From assembly GCA_022225965.2 (NCBI GenBank), contig JAKJXP020000105.1, positions 85,313-149,312 of the forward strand: a DNA stretch of 64,000 nucleotides, read 5' to 3'. The position numbers were made by a program, and so were the translations under genes. Below, one piece after another: positions 48,683-61,539 of the stretch (position 1 is its first letter; every line of letters begins with the position of its first letter). The notes beneath the pieces were generated by a model, which was not told the origin of the DNA, made no database searches, and saw nothing but the letters and a program-made list of their open reading frames with translations. The stretch comes from Diatrype stigma. Its lineage: Eukaryota; Ascomycota; Sordariomycetes; Xylariales; Diatrypaceae.

Positions 48683-50527
48683 GAGTGGGGAAAGGGGGAA
48701 AGGGGGGGAACGGTCGGTCTGGGGAAAGGGAGGGGGGGTAATGATCTGGTTTCTAATGTCGCGCACGCACGCGATATCCCCATCTGTTTGAATAGGCGCG
48801 AAAACAAAAACCTTGGCGAGCCGAAGGGTAAAAAAATGCCGGCAGGAAAATCGAGAAGGGAAAGAAAAAGAAAACGGTGGCATCCGGCGGTATCCGGATG
48901 GAGGCTATTACGGGATGGTAGAGTGGCAACGCAATGTTTCTAATGATCTATTAGAGAGATAATCCAAGTCTACGAGTCATGACGAAACGACGGGAGTGTC
49001 TTTCACCGGATGCGGAAGCTGACGCGACACGGCATCGCATGCCTGCCACCGGGCAGTATCTATTGCCGCTTTGTCTCGTATCACTTGTGCGATCCTCGGG
49101 GTATGTTTGTTCAGAGGAGAATATCCCGCCTTTTCTGTAAAACCATGCGACTATTATGCATACTACTACTTAGTATAATGTGTTAATATCTGTAGGCAGT
49201 TCTCCTAAGCTCTTCACTTGAAGCTGTGTCATATGAACATCTCTAGCCATGGTCCGCTGGTTCGGCCATTCAGAGATGGGGTTAAACATAACCAACCCCA
49301 ACCGCTATCGGCGTCACTTAAGACCTGTATAACACCGTGATTATCTTCCCGGTGTCCTTGTTCCTGTCGATGGCGCCGAATAGCTCGTTTTAACGATCGT
49401 TTATTCTTGACAAAACTGACATTCGGTCAAAAACCCCTGACTGGGCGCATGCATAGTCGACGTACCTGTCGGTAAATGTAGTTGATAACCTTAAATTTAA
49501 CCTTAACATCATGGAATGTGGCTGTAAAATCATGAACAGCTATTGGCCGGTATAGTAGCTTGATTCCAATTGAGTTCGTCCAATCTAAGGGTGTTCCTGG
49601 TGTACATGTTGACTAAGTTTTCTAGCGCATCAAATAAAACCCCTGACTTGACCCATTGACATTCTCGATTCAGGAGACTGCATAATGCCAATATTTAGCC
49701 TCTTCGATACTCATGTATCCGTGGAGCTTCACGACAACTTCTGGTTTCTGTGCTGTGACCCTCGGCCCTGAATCCAAAAGTCCGCGCAGGGACTGGCCGA
49801 CGCCTGCATTCATTTGACAAGTATCATATTCTAACTAGCTAGGGCCTTATTCGTGCGTCATCGCTCACGGAAGAGTTTGGCATGCAGTGAGGGTTAGTTT
49901 ATTGACCGATTGAAGTAGATTGTCCCCTAGCGAGGCAAAGCTCCTAGGATACTTGCATTTGATATTCAAGTGACTGCCCCGTCAGGACATGTGAACGGGA
50001 CCGGATAGTTACCTACAAACATGCCCATTTCCCCGAACATCGGCTATCCGCAGCATGCAGTGAAATACTATCTGTTCCAGGTTCTATATATATAGATTTC
50101 GGCAGCTTGATATGTGGAGCACGACGCTGTCTGATGTATACACCGAAGTGAAGTGACTTTTCGGTGGAAGATGGAAAGACTGCACTGCCGCCTTTTTCGC
50201 TTGTTTTGTGGAAACCCCTATATACCTAGTCTCCAAAGTCTACTTATGCTCTTGTTGAACCTCAAGCCCCTTACATTAGCCGTCAAATTCTGTACTTCTC
50301 TACTTTGTGATGCTCTTTCAGGTAACACGCCGTCTAGTCAGTCATGCAGGCACCAGGGCCCGGTGTACTAGGCAGAAGGTCTTCGGAAAAGTGCTGCTTT
50401 CTTCGTGATTTCCGATTACCTTCTTCAGAGAAGAAAAACATAGCAGCATGCTCTTGAATTCCTTGAAGTTGTTACAATCTCACAACCCCATTACACATGG
50501 CCGGTGCATACATTCTTTAGGTTCAAA
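48683..50527. other. Intergenic region (1.8 kb)
   Basis: No gene is supported. The words AAAACCCCTGACT occur twice, at about 49428 and 49637. A G-rich run follows the dehydrogenase stop codon. The right end is the promoter of the multicopper oxidase. Confidence 0.5.
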
Positions 50528-52666
50528 ATGAGATTGCTTGGGGTGTGGCGATGTGCTTACATACTACACTCCGGATTATTACCAACTTGCATAGCAGCAG
50601 CTACCCAAGCCCGGCATAACTCGACCTGGCAGCCAGAATATGTCCTTATTGCTACGAAAGAAGTCATCACGCGAAACTGTCAGACGCGAAAGTCTGTGGT
50701 CTTCAATAACACATCTCCTGGGCCTATCATCCGCTTGACAGAGGGGGAGACAACATGGGTCAGAGTATACAATAATGTACCGAACAGAAACCTCACTGTG
50801 GTAAGTTCTTGCCCAGTATGAGATGATTTGGGGGATGGAATGCTGATAAAGGCCCCAAAGCACTGGCACGGACTTACGATGAGAACGGCGCCATTCTCGG
50901 ACGGTACTCCTCTGGTATCTCAGTGGCCTATTCCTTACGGACATTTCTTCGATTATGAAATGCGTCCCGAAGTTGGAGACGCTGGCACATACTTTTATCA
51001 TTCTCACGAGGGATTCCAGGCTGTGACAGCTCACGGGCCCCTGATAGTGCAAGATGCCGCAGAACCACCGTATCAATACGACGATGAGTTCCAGCTCATG
51101 ATCGGAGACTGGTACACGAAGACCGACTCGGAAGTCGAATCCGCGTTGAGATCCAAATCCTTCCAATGGCCTGGTGGACCAGAATCTTTGGTTCTCAATG
51201 GGAACTCGGGCACGCCGTCTGATGGCTACGGGTCCGATGACTTCTGCGGACTCTCTGTCGTCACAGTGAGACCAGGGACGACGTACCGAGTCCGGTGGAC
51301 GAGTACGTGCGCGCTCGCATATACCATTGTAGACATAGAGGACCACACCAGCATGGCCATTATTGAGACCGACGGTAGATACACGAAGCCAGCCCAAACC
51401 GATCATATGCAGCTGGGGAGCGGCCAGCGGTTCAGCTCATTATTGGTCACCAAAAGTCAAAGCGAGCTCGATGCGGATGGCAAGGGAGGGCAGTATTGGA
51501 TTAACTACAGGACACCAGATGGCCCAGCTGGTTACAAAAGTGGGAAGGCACTGCTTCAATATGACACTGGCAATGACAACGGCAGCCTGGCCGACATATC
51601 ACCATCATCTTACACGAAGAGATCACCTCACCACAAGCATCCGTCTGCTCCACCTCACGGCCATGTTCCAGGAAAGACAAAAGTATCCGTCGATGACACG
51701 TTGACTACATGGCTGGAGTACACACTGGAGACACTGGTCGCGACGCACTTCCCGACACTCGGCGAAGTGACTCGGACCTTGCAAATCAACGTGACGATGG
51801 ATACGGACCGAAGTGGAATGTTGAAGTTTCAGTAAGGATAACCATACCAGCTTTCCTAGTATGAGTCAGAATGAGGGTCAATTCTGAAGAAGACACTGAT
51901 CGACCAACTCAACTAACCTGCCACAGGCTGAACGACCTATCATGGGACCAAGCCAGCTTCCAATCCCGGCCCGGCGCAGCCCCCTACCTCATCGACGCCT
52001 ACGTGCAGCAGCGGACGCCGGACTACGACGCGGCGGCGGCCAACTTCGGCTGGGACCCCGCGACGCTGGGCTTCCCCGTGCGCGTGGGGGAGGTGATCGA
52101 CATCGTGTGGCAGCAGACCAACGTGGACGCGCGGCAGAGCTACGACTACCACCCCATGCACGCCCACGGCGAGCGGTACTGGGACCTCGGGGCCGGGAGC
52201 GGCCAGTACGACCCCGCGGAGAACGAGCGGCGCTTCGCCAACTACACGCCGGCCCAACGCGACACCACGATGCTGTACTCGTACAACGCCGGCGAGACCG
52301 GCGAGGACACGTCCGCGTGGCGGGCGTGGCGGATCAGGGTCACGGAGGAGAATGTGGGCGCGTGGATCATGCACTGCCATGTGTTGCATCACATGATTAT
52401 GGGTATGTGTGTGTGTGTGATGTCGTGAAACGCAACCTCAGATGCCTTTCCGCAACCCCCCTCTGTCATTCAATATGTTCCTACTCTCTGTGTACTACTC
52501 CAGTACTAACCGCTATGTAGGCATGCAAACAATATGGGTGTTCGGCGATGCCACCACGATCCTGAGCAAACTGCCGTATCCTTATATCTCCGGCTACCTG
52601 GAGTACGGCGGTAGTGCATATGGAAATGACAGCTATGACCCCTTGGTGCTGTCATACTTTGGTTAA
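50528..52666 (+). CDS. Secreted multicopper oxidase (laccase / ascorbate oxidase / Abr1-like)
   Basis: It is predicted to oxidise phenols, metal ions or pigment precursors with reduction of O2 to water, outside the cell. Four exons: 50528-50800, 50861-51831, 51927-52402 and 52521-52666, in phase, 621 residues. The start at 50528 gives a signal peptide (MRLLGVWRCAYILHSGLLPT...). Copper motifs are complete: HWHG at 92-95 (right after intron 1), HSH in YFYHSHEGFQ, HPMHAH near the start of the last domain, and HCHVLHHMIMGM, in which the final Met could be an axial T1 ligand. The three cupredoxin domains are in the standard order. A His-rich insert (PHHKHPSAPPHGH) lies in the middle. There is no C-terminal membrane anchor, so it is not a classical Fet3. 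Exon 3 is much richer in GC than exons 1 and 2. The substrate is unknown; a conidial pigment oxidase is a good guess. Confidence 0.92.
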
Positions 52667-54120
52667 GCTCTTTCTGTTTTGATCATGTAGATGAGGGAGG
52701 ATTCTGGAAGGCGATCGGGCGTCATTTCTCTTCGTCCCTTGTCCACGGAAAATGCATAGAGCAAGTGGAGTATGATCTTAGAACTCATGTAATAATGCAG
52801 TAGTGTTTTCCAATGGCCATGATATTCAATAATTCTATATTCGTGTTGACTAGACAATTTCAGAACCCCCTGCCGATATGACCTACCTATCCTGTACGTT
52901 TCCCAGTTATGCAGTTTTGGTTCAAGCCGCAAGAGTTACCTCAATTCTACTTAGATCTCATAAGAAGTATTATCTGTATCTAAAGGGAAGTACGAGTATG
53001 AAGCTCGGTTCTAACTTGGCGTTCACTATTCTGGCCGTGGTTATCATTGTATAACTGCCCGTTCAGGGTCATTCTCAAATTCTGCTATAGATACGATGAG
53101 TACTGTTGAGCCTACTATCCAGGCCTAGTGAAGCTCCAACCGGATGTAGGAATATAAATGCATATTTCATTAAAAGAGAAGTCTGCGAAGACTGCTAATC
53201 ACTGCTTCATCATATTCTATAATACATCATAAATCCTCAGCGCCAGCTTTTTCTCTTCTAGATAATCATTTTAACCTTCTATTCTGAGTTGTTGCCTCGC
53301 CACTCCGGGGGCCACAAGACAACGATGGAAAACTACATCGCTGAATTTCCCTTGGGACTCGCCCATCGCCTGTTTGCGACATATGCTACATCGGGAGCCG
53401 GCCCGAACACTTCAGATGGCAGATCCCTTATGCTAGAGACTTCCCGAGACCGATTGAGTTTACCTTAATATTCTCTAGGTTTCCTAAACGAGATCTACAT
53501 GGAGAATAGCCCCAGGTTCTTCCACCCCTCGTATTTAAAGTTCTCGTAAAGATGTGTTCAAACTTTGTTCCCTACCCCCTTTTAGACGGGTTCCTGGATT
53601 TTAGATGGGTAGAATGGACGTGGGGGTGGCTCCAAGGGCCCTAACTTATACGGTTTGGAAGATCAGACACTCATATAGAAGTTTAAATCATAGTAGTTTA
53701 CTATCATCTACCTTGGCTTTGTTTAGACGTGGGGACTTCACTCAACTATCATAATCATCCAGTTATTGTAATGATTATTGCTGTCTCTACCACAACCATC
53801 TGAGTCTTACCGCAAGGCGTCGTAGTTCGATTTTACCCGGGTTTTTATTTGTTAGATCAGATCAGTTGTGGTTTGCACAAATCACCTAAGTCCGTATTAT
53901 CTAGAGTGAATGCCTACGACCGCCGTAGCCACCAACCACACAAATGAACTCACTTCATAAGGGCATTCAACATAATCTACTTCCGACTTCTCAACTACAA
54001 AGGATTCGCGTTATATAAGGCATTCCATATTGCCTCTTCGCTTATCTACTTCCGGTATATTTGGTCATTCGAATCAATCATCATTCGGTTGTCTGCGCTG
54101 AAGCATCGATCGTTCCCAGG
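52667..54120. other. Intergenic region (1.45 kb), rather AT-rich
   Basis: No gene or repeat is recognised. It contains the promoter of the AAA ATPase gene; a GCGTTATATAAGGC element at about 54008-54021 is a TATA candidate about 100 bases before the ATG at 54121. Confidence 0.5.
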
Positions 54121-56671
54121 ATGGGAAATTTGGGAGATGTAATCTCCGAGACCACGTGGAAATGGAGCTACAAGATCCGACATCTCGGCCAATCATCCGA
54201 GAAAAGGCTTGCCGACTATAAAAAGGGCTCTTCAGACTCAAGGATCCTTCCTCATGGGACCAAGAACAATGCGAAGGCCAAGGAGGCAAATGGCAGCGAA
54301 GCTATGCCGGGTTCTCATCCTTGCGTCAAGACGCTCTATGAGGGGCCCGGAAGTACTGAGGGCCTGAAAAATTGGGTAGACTACCCCCCTAGGCAGCTCT
54401 CCAAGACTGCTATAAGGGCCCAAGACCGTGTCGCGATCGTGCTTTACAAAGCCAAGGACACCGACAAACCGGTGGTCAAGAACCGCTTCTCCGTGAAGTG
54501 TGTCAGGATCCTCGTCCAGAATCTCGATCTCGTGGCTGCTCTTGCGCCCATCCTCAAGAAGGAAGATGAGATACTGGACCTTACTTCCCGGGCATATTTT
54601 GACGCCCCCTTTCGACCCTTTTACTTCTGTTACGACGAAATTGTTGCCAAGTACAGAAGTCTAGCACCAGAAGACACACTTGCCACATTCATGCTACTGT
54701 TAATCAAGGTCTTGGATGAGGTCTTTGAGGAACTTAGGTCAAAAAAACAGTGCTTACTGAATAATGGCCTCATTTCATACAAACTTGCCTGGGCTTACTA
54801 CGTCAGAGATGCCCCTATCCTGAGCCGGGGACCTAACTGCGAGGTTTTGTCCAAGGTTGTCAGCACCACGTATGCCAACTTAATGGGAAACGCAGTCTTA
54901 ACACTCAAGGCCAAGATACTGAGGTTTAACGGTGAAGCATTCATGTGGGAAGACTGTAACCTGGACATCCCCGAGTTCGAGGGGAAGTTACCCATCAGAG
55001 ACCTACAGCATTTTCCTCTTGAATTTCATGAAGACCCACCGGGAATCAAGGACCAAATGGCTAGGCGAGGATGCTTGGTGCTGAATTACCAGGGGCTCGT
55101 TTATTGCACATACGATGGTGTGGCAATGTACACTGAAGACAAACAGACCAGCAAATATAACGTAGGTGGTTCAGGAACAGCCATTACATACTGGCTAGCA
55201 CAGCTAACTCCCAATACAGGTTGATGGACGGATCCTCATCGATGTTGTGGGATATAACAAGTACCATTTGAAGAAAGGCAAATATCAAGACAATAACTCC
55301 AAGGCGAGAGCAACCATTGTGCCTGGCACCGGGGTCAGGCAACGGACTCCCTACCACGGTTCCGCCCTGAACTCAGAAGAATCCATAGACAACGAATCGG
55401 GAAAGCCAGAAAAGATCGAGTCGCGGCAGAAAGTAACCAAGTCGAAGGAGAACAAGCGATTGGGGCCAGAAGATCGGCAGAGAAACAAAGACGCAATGCT
55501 CGCGCGTCCTGATGATCTGAAGTTCATGGCGCCCTTTCTGGAGGGTTTCTGTCTCAAGTATAAGCAGTGGTGTAAGTTCCTCCCGGAAGCCATGTCACCC
55601 CTTTGCCATCATCCTGTCCTAATACCCAGTCAGTCATGTTCATGGTGGAGGACATCGGCCCAATCACGTGGAACGATGAAGCATTCGACCATCTAGTCTA
55701 CGATGAGCAGCAAAAAGACTTGGTTCTCTCCTTCGTTCAGAGCCATGGCAGCTCTAACCAGCAGCGGTTGGATGACGTTGTCATGGGCAAAGGTATTCAT
55801 TCCATGGCGGCATCTAGTGCACGCTTTGATTACTGACCATATCCACCAGGGCAAGGACTGGTTGTTTTGCTCAGCGGGCCACCTGGCACAGGAAAGACCT
55901 TGACGGCTGAAGCCGGTAAGTCTATACTGTCCTTAAAACCTTGCGTTGGTTCGAAAAAAGAAACATGCTCATCAGCCTGCCTGCGCAGTCGCGGACCGCA
56001 CCCGGCGGCCCCTTTTCTACCTCCACGCCGAGGACCTCGGGATCTGCGCGGCGACGCTGGGGGCCAACCTGAAGAAGATCTTCGACATGGCGACGGACTG
56101 GGACGCGGTGATCCTGCTGGACGAGGCGGACGTGTTCATGGCGGAGCGGCACCCGCACGACATCGCGCGCAACGAGCTCGTGTCCATCTTCCTGCGCGAG
56201 CTGGAGTACACGCGCTCCATCATCTTCCTGACCACCAACATGTACCAGACGATCGACACGGCCTTCCGGTCCCGCCTCAGCCTGCACCTGCTGTTCCAGC
56301 CGCTCAGCGTCGAGGCCCGCGTGGCCATTTGGCACAAGTTCCTGGACCGCCTGCCGAGCGCGCGGAGCACCTCCACCCTGCTCGGGGCCGGGACGATGTC
56401 GTCGTCGTCGTGCTCGCAGGGGGTGGTGTCGTCGTTGTTGTCATCTGGATCTGGATCTGGCGCGGTGGATGTCAGCGAGGACGATCTGGTGGAGTTGGCG
56501 CAGTGGCCGCTGAACGGGAGAGAGATCAAGACGGCGATCAAGATGGTGAAGCTGTGGTGCGACCACAAGGGACACGACCTCACTCTGGCCAGGCTCGAGA
56601 ACGGCATCAAGGTCACTAGCCCCCATGCCTCGAGGGGGTCAAGGCATAGTAACCATGATCTCTACGATTGA
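54121..56671 (+). CDS. AAA+ ATPase with N-terminal DUF7025-like region
   Basis: It is a predicted ATP-driven remodelling protein, in a large, poorly studied fungal family. Five exons: 54121-55161, 55220-55571, 55634-55792, 55850-55915 and 55989-56671, phases kept, 766 residues. The N-terminal region (about 1-340) has the family block FDAPFRPFYFCYDEI; a basic linker (about 365-440) follows, then the AAA module: Walker A GPPGTGKT at 527-534 (on a 66-base exon), Walker B VILLDEADVF with D584/E585, a sensor-like FLTTNMYQT and an arginine-finger-like FRSRL. A poly-Ser low-complexity insert (about 660-690) precedes the C-terminal helical lid. The start is the first ATG of the frame; upstream only TTG occurs. 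It is the last gene before the AT-rich block, only about 0.3 kb from it, and could be affected by heterochromatin spreading. Confidence 0.88.
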
Positions 56672-56949
56672 TGTAGTCTAGGTTTCTAATGGCAAGCAAT
56701 GGCTGGGGGTGGGGGTCCTAGGACAAATAGTAAGCTTCCTTTTGATAATGATAATACTAATCTAGCCTCTAATATTCTATGGGCGGTCTCTATTTCTACT
56801 TAGGTATTGCCGTTTTCTGGGGGCCCATATTAGTTACAAGATCTTAGTAGTGATATTGATATATTTGATGCGGAACGTACATAAATTTTCTCGGTAGTCT
56901 TGAGGCTAATATTAGGGTCTGCCATAATTATCCATCCATTTGTTTTTTT
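56672..56949. other. 3' flank of the AAA gene; transition zone
   Basis: Base composition changes here from about balanced to very AT-rich within roughly 250 bases. Confidence 0.5.
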
Positions 56950-57775
56950 TAAACCGTAAGTAACCATTATGAATCAGTAAATAATCATTAGGGCGTAATT
57001 TCCTATTATTGGTTAGTGCTATAAATTAATGGTTATTTATTAGTTTATAATATTAATTAATGGATATTTATTATTAATAATTATTCATTAATTATTATTA
57101 TAAATTAATAAATAATTACTTACGAATAATTAATTATTTATAAATGGTTATTCGTATATATCGCATAGCTATAACGTATACGAAATCAAATAAAATTAAT
57201 TATAATAGCTTATATTATAATAATGCGTATTAATTTACGTATTAATTACGATGCATTTTGTTATATAACTGTTATAATCAATTAAACTTAATAATTAAAT
57301 AATTAAAACCTTATAATTATGTTTTTTTTCGTTTAAATCCATAAGAAACATAATATTTTAATTAATATTATCGTTTTTTTCGATACTTTTAATTAGGTTT
57401 AATTTAAATAATAATATATTTAGCTATAAATTCGGATCCATATAGGAATTAAGTATTACGATTAATTTTAGTATTACGAATAATATAATGGCCATGTTTA
57501 TGCTTTTTTAACAAAAACGGCCCTTATTATCGATAATCCAATTAATTATAATATCCAATTAATTTTTAATATAACTAAGGAATAAGATTTTATTTTGTTT
57601 GTTAAATTTTTTATTTCGAATTATATAGCTTTAATCGATTATTTTTTTAATTATTCCGGTAATAATTAAAAAATAAATAACATTACGAATAAATAAATAT
57701 AAATAACGGAATAAATATCGGTTTTAATATCGGCGTTAATAATGCGTTAATTTATTATAAATATAAAGCCAAAAA

Positions 57776-57823
57776 TTAATACGGAAATTAATACGACGAT
57801 TAATACGGAAATTAATACGTAAC
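57776..57823. repeat. Four inverted copies of the ATTAATACG word
   Basis: ATTAATACG appears four times within about 48 bases with a 12-13-base spacing. It is the reverse complement of the word arrayed at 62158-62201. Confidence 0.65.
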
Positions 57824-58839
57824 ATACCGAATTTTAAAGGTTCATTTTTTTAAAGCAGCATTAAGCTTGGAAAATTTTTTTTTTATCCGTAAAGCTTTAA
57901 AAGCTTCATTTGTAATAGGAAATGTAAAAGATTAATTTTATTAGGCGTTAATTATGGTAATATATTTAAATATTACAAGGCTGATTTGATTTTAATTAAT
58001 ACCGCGTTTCATTTTTTATTATCGCAATATTTAGCCATTACTTTTTAAAAAAATTATAAGGAAACGCAAAATCGATATTTAAAGGATTGCAACTTAAAAA
58101 AAAGCCCTTAAATAAAAAGTTGCAATGTTTTAATTTAAAACCGATAACGGTTTAATAATATAATTTATATAAAATTAATATGCGTATTAATTGGCGTATT
58201 AATTATTTATATATTTTATGTTATTAAATTGCGCATTTCTTATTTAGCTTTTTGGAATTAAAATATTTCCGAAAACGAACTTATTAATATATAGCCTTAA
58301 TAATTTGCCGCATAAATTAATTATAAAACTGAATAAAAGTATTGCCCGAATTCGCATTTATTGGAATATATTCGAATCGTAAAATTTAAATATCTAATTA
58401 ATTTATTTAATAAAAAAGCAATAAAATACATAATCGAATAAATACATTTATAACGTTTTCGCGTAATATAGCAAATTCCGCGTTTCTTAATTCCAAAGGC
58501 TAATTTGTTTCTAGTTTTTTTAAAAATAATCCAGTAACGTTATTTATAAATAGGATAATCCGATTAAAAACTGCTGTAATAACTTATCGTTTGCGGGTAA
58601 TATTTTAATAAAAATGATAATTTTTTTTTCCTTTATTTTATTCGACGGATTTTTAATTTTCCTGATTCGTAAATCGAACCGTAAATACGATTCCATATTT
58701 CTGGGCCACTTATAATGGATATTCGTTTTTCGCTTTTTTATAAGGGATTAATATATCGATTAATACGTTAATAAATAATACTTACAAATCGTTCTTAATT
58801 TATTGATTAATAATTATTATTTAGCGCTGCATTTTATTG

Positions 58840-59035
58840 TTATTTACGTTTGGATTATTTTTTATTTACTTTTTTCGGATACGTCGTTATTTGGCCTTTA
58901 TAACAGCTTTATGCTTTTCGATTGTTTTTTGTTTTTCGCTTAATTTAGCCATACGTTTATACGTCTTTATAATATTGGGGTTACTTAATAATTCGTTATT
59001 AAGCTTACGTCGTTTAAATTAACCAGCTAATAAAG
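58840..59035 (-). mobile_element. Decayed coding remnant, unrecognised, in RIP-like block
   Basis: On the minus strand one frame is rich in Lys, Arg, Glu and Asn and reads KRRKLNNELLSNPN, then KRMAKLSEKQKTIEKHK, with only two TAA stops that could come from Gln codons. The plus-strand frame here is hydrophobic only because of the strand. It may be the C-terminal end of a mutated transposase. No family is recognised. Confidence 0.35.
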
Positions 59036-59078
59036 AATCGGAATTATTTCGCTTTTACGAAAGCGCTATGTTATTGCA

Positions 59079-59107
59079 AAATAAATTAATACGCAAATTA
59101 ATACGTA
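59079..59107. repeat. Inverted counterpart of the 62.16-kb array
   Basis: AAATTAATACGCAAATTAAT followed by ACG, the reverse complement of part of the array at 62158-62201, about 3.1 kb away. Confidence 0.55.
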
Positions 59108-59904
59108 ATAATTCGCTAAAAATATAAATACGAAAATATTTTTAAAATGCATTAAACAAAATAATAAATTTAATTAAGGTAATTAATGTAACCGTAAAAA
59201 CCATAATATTAAGTAAAACTTATAAGAAAATAAGGTTTTTAAAAAAAACCTAAAAACCTTGTTTTTATATTCGAAAAAAAGAAAACTCCTATTAAAATAA
59301 GTATTAATAAGATGCTTATAAATTGTTTTAATGTTATAAATCGAAAATTAACGTATTATTAGCGATATAAGAATTTTCGAAAATTTTTGTTATTAAAAAA
59401 AATAAGTTGCGGTTATTACGAAACGAAACGTATTAATATAAAATTAAAGTGGGTCCACCGGCTAAATTTCGGGTATCCATTTATTTTATAAATACGTTTT
59501 AATATTTAAGGAATTAATTAATAACAAATAAAAATTAATAATTAATTATAAAAAATAATTTATATTTATTATCTTAAATAAATTCTTAATAAAATGGAAA
59601 TCTTTAGGTATAATCGTAATTTTTTTTGCATATATAATATATAATTAATTATATATAAATATTAAAATTAATCTTTTTTTTATCGTTTTTTATAAAGCAA
59701 TTAATGTTAATACTTAAATGCGAAATTAAATTTTTTTTGTATTTGTTATTATTTTTTTTATTAATTTTTAAAAGAATAGCTTTAAAATATAAAAATTAAT
59801 TATACATTAAAGCTTTTTAATTTCGCGAAAAATAATAATTGGCATTTATTAAATCGTATTAATTAACGTATTAATTATTTAAAACTTATTATTTAGCTTA
59901 AAAC

Positions 59905-60261
59905 GACGTCGACGCTATTAATTATTAGATTTAACATAAGCTTTACGTTTAATAATTAAATCTTTTTTTGGTTTCGCCTTAATACGCGTTTTATTAGGCC
60001 TATATCCGTTTATTTTATTAAATAATTTTCGACGTCGCTGAATAAAATGTAAAGTATAAGTTTTAATAGCGAATTTAATAGCTTTCATTATAAATGGATC
60101 ATTTTTTTTATAAGTTTGGATATCGGCGTAAATGTTTTAAATTTCTTAATCGTATATATATCGCCGAAATGAAATAATTGCCAATTAAGATTCGGATATT
60201 TCTTCGATTATTTTTTCGTTTATTTGCGATGGTATTTTTGATTTAATAACGGACGGCATTT
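59905..60261 (-). mobile_element. Decayed coding remnant starting with ATG, unrecognised
   Basis: The minus-strand frame starting at 60261 reads MPSVIKSKIPSQINEK and continues with few stops to FIQRRRKLFNKINGYRPNK and a Lys-rich end. The stops that occur are TAA or TGA, as after RIP. It may belong to the same element as the remnant at 58840-59035, which lies downstream on the same strand. The family is unknown. Confidence 0.35.
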
Positions 60262-60585
60262 TAAAATGAAATATATAAAAAAAGGTTTAATATGTTAAAA
60301 ATAAAAAATAACGCTTCGAATATATTGCATTAAACGGAACCAACGTATTAGTTTTATTTTAAATTAATAATATACGATCGTATACGAATAAATAAGTTTT
60401 ATTTTTATAAATAACATTTCCGTAAGTATTTCCTTTTTATTTGCTTTATCGGTATAAAGAATGGAAAAAGAAAAATGCTTAATTAAATAACTTTCCATAT
60501 TTTTTTTTATTCTTAAAGTTATTTTTAAACTTATTTTCGAAATTATTTTAAAAAAGCCTTATTAATAAGTTTATATTATAATATT

Positions 60586-60861
60586 ATGTCGGCAAATCTT
60601 AATAATAAATGCCTTTTCCAAAATATTAACGATTCATTTTCCGAACGAAAAAATGAAATAAATCAAAAACGGAGCTTTTTAAACGAATTTGAATTAAGCC
60701 TTTTTAAAAAAAATACAAGCTTATTATTCGGCCCCGAAATAAAACATATAATATTAAAACGTATTAGCACTTTCGACCTTACCGTTAATATCTTTCGCGA
60801 ATTAAATATTTCGAACGAAAAAGATATACCTTATAACGCCGAAAAAAAAAATTTCGCATAG
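60586..60861 (+). mobile_element. Decayed coding remnant, 91 codons open
   Basis: The longest open frame in the AT-rich block starts MSANLNNKCLFQNINDSF and includes FGPEIKHIILKRISTFDL. Its codons and balanced residue composition look like former coding sequence and not random AT DNA. It lies upstream of the hAT transposase relic on the same strand, but does not resemble a BED-type hAT N-terminus. The family is unknown. Confidence 0.35.
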
Positions 60862-61539
60862 TTGCCATAAATAATTTACCCTTACCGAATAATTCGAAAT
60901 AAACCGGCCTTATATTAAACGTAATAAAAAACTTAATATATTATTAATATATTAAAGTTATAAAGAATAAATTTTAAAAATAATGGATAACGATATTTAA
61001 ATATAAGGCAATAAAGGCAAAAAAAAACGAATACGTAAAAAAAACAAAAAAAGCAATTAAAACTAATCGAAAAAAAGGCCGGATTAAAGATACCGAATAA
61101 ATATATCCGATAAATCGCATTTTTAAAATTAAGTAACGAATTAATATATAAAAAAAATTTAACGAAAAAATAATAATTAAAAAAAAGCGGCTTATAATTA
61201 TATATAAATAATGCCGTATTGCTTTAAATTATTTTAAGAATATTACGATAACTTTAAATAACGACATATCCTTTTTACGAAATTATTAAGTATTAACGAA
61301 ATATAAAAAAGCCGTAAAAGCCGCCAAACGAATAGCAATAAGCGGTACATTAATATATTTATCGCTAATAAATTCCGTATTAATCCGTATATTAATTATT
61401 ATACATTAAAAATAAAGTAATTTACGATTTAATAAAATATTATTAATCGAAAACCGTTTAATTTTAAAAGCATAAATTTTTATATGTTTGCTATTTAATT
61501 ATATTATTAATTTTCATTTTAAAGCTTTTATTAATTATT

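Noticed and set aside
58837..59022. Plus-strand hydrophobic 61-codon frame as a membrane protein
   Set aside because: Its hydrophobicity comes from T-rich DNA; the minus strand gives a more coding-like, charged reading.
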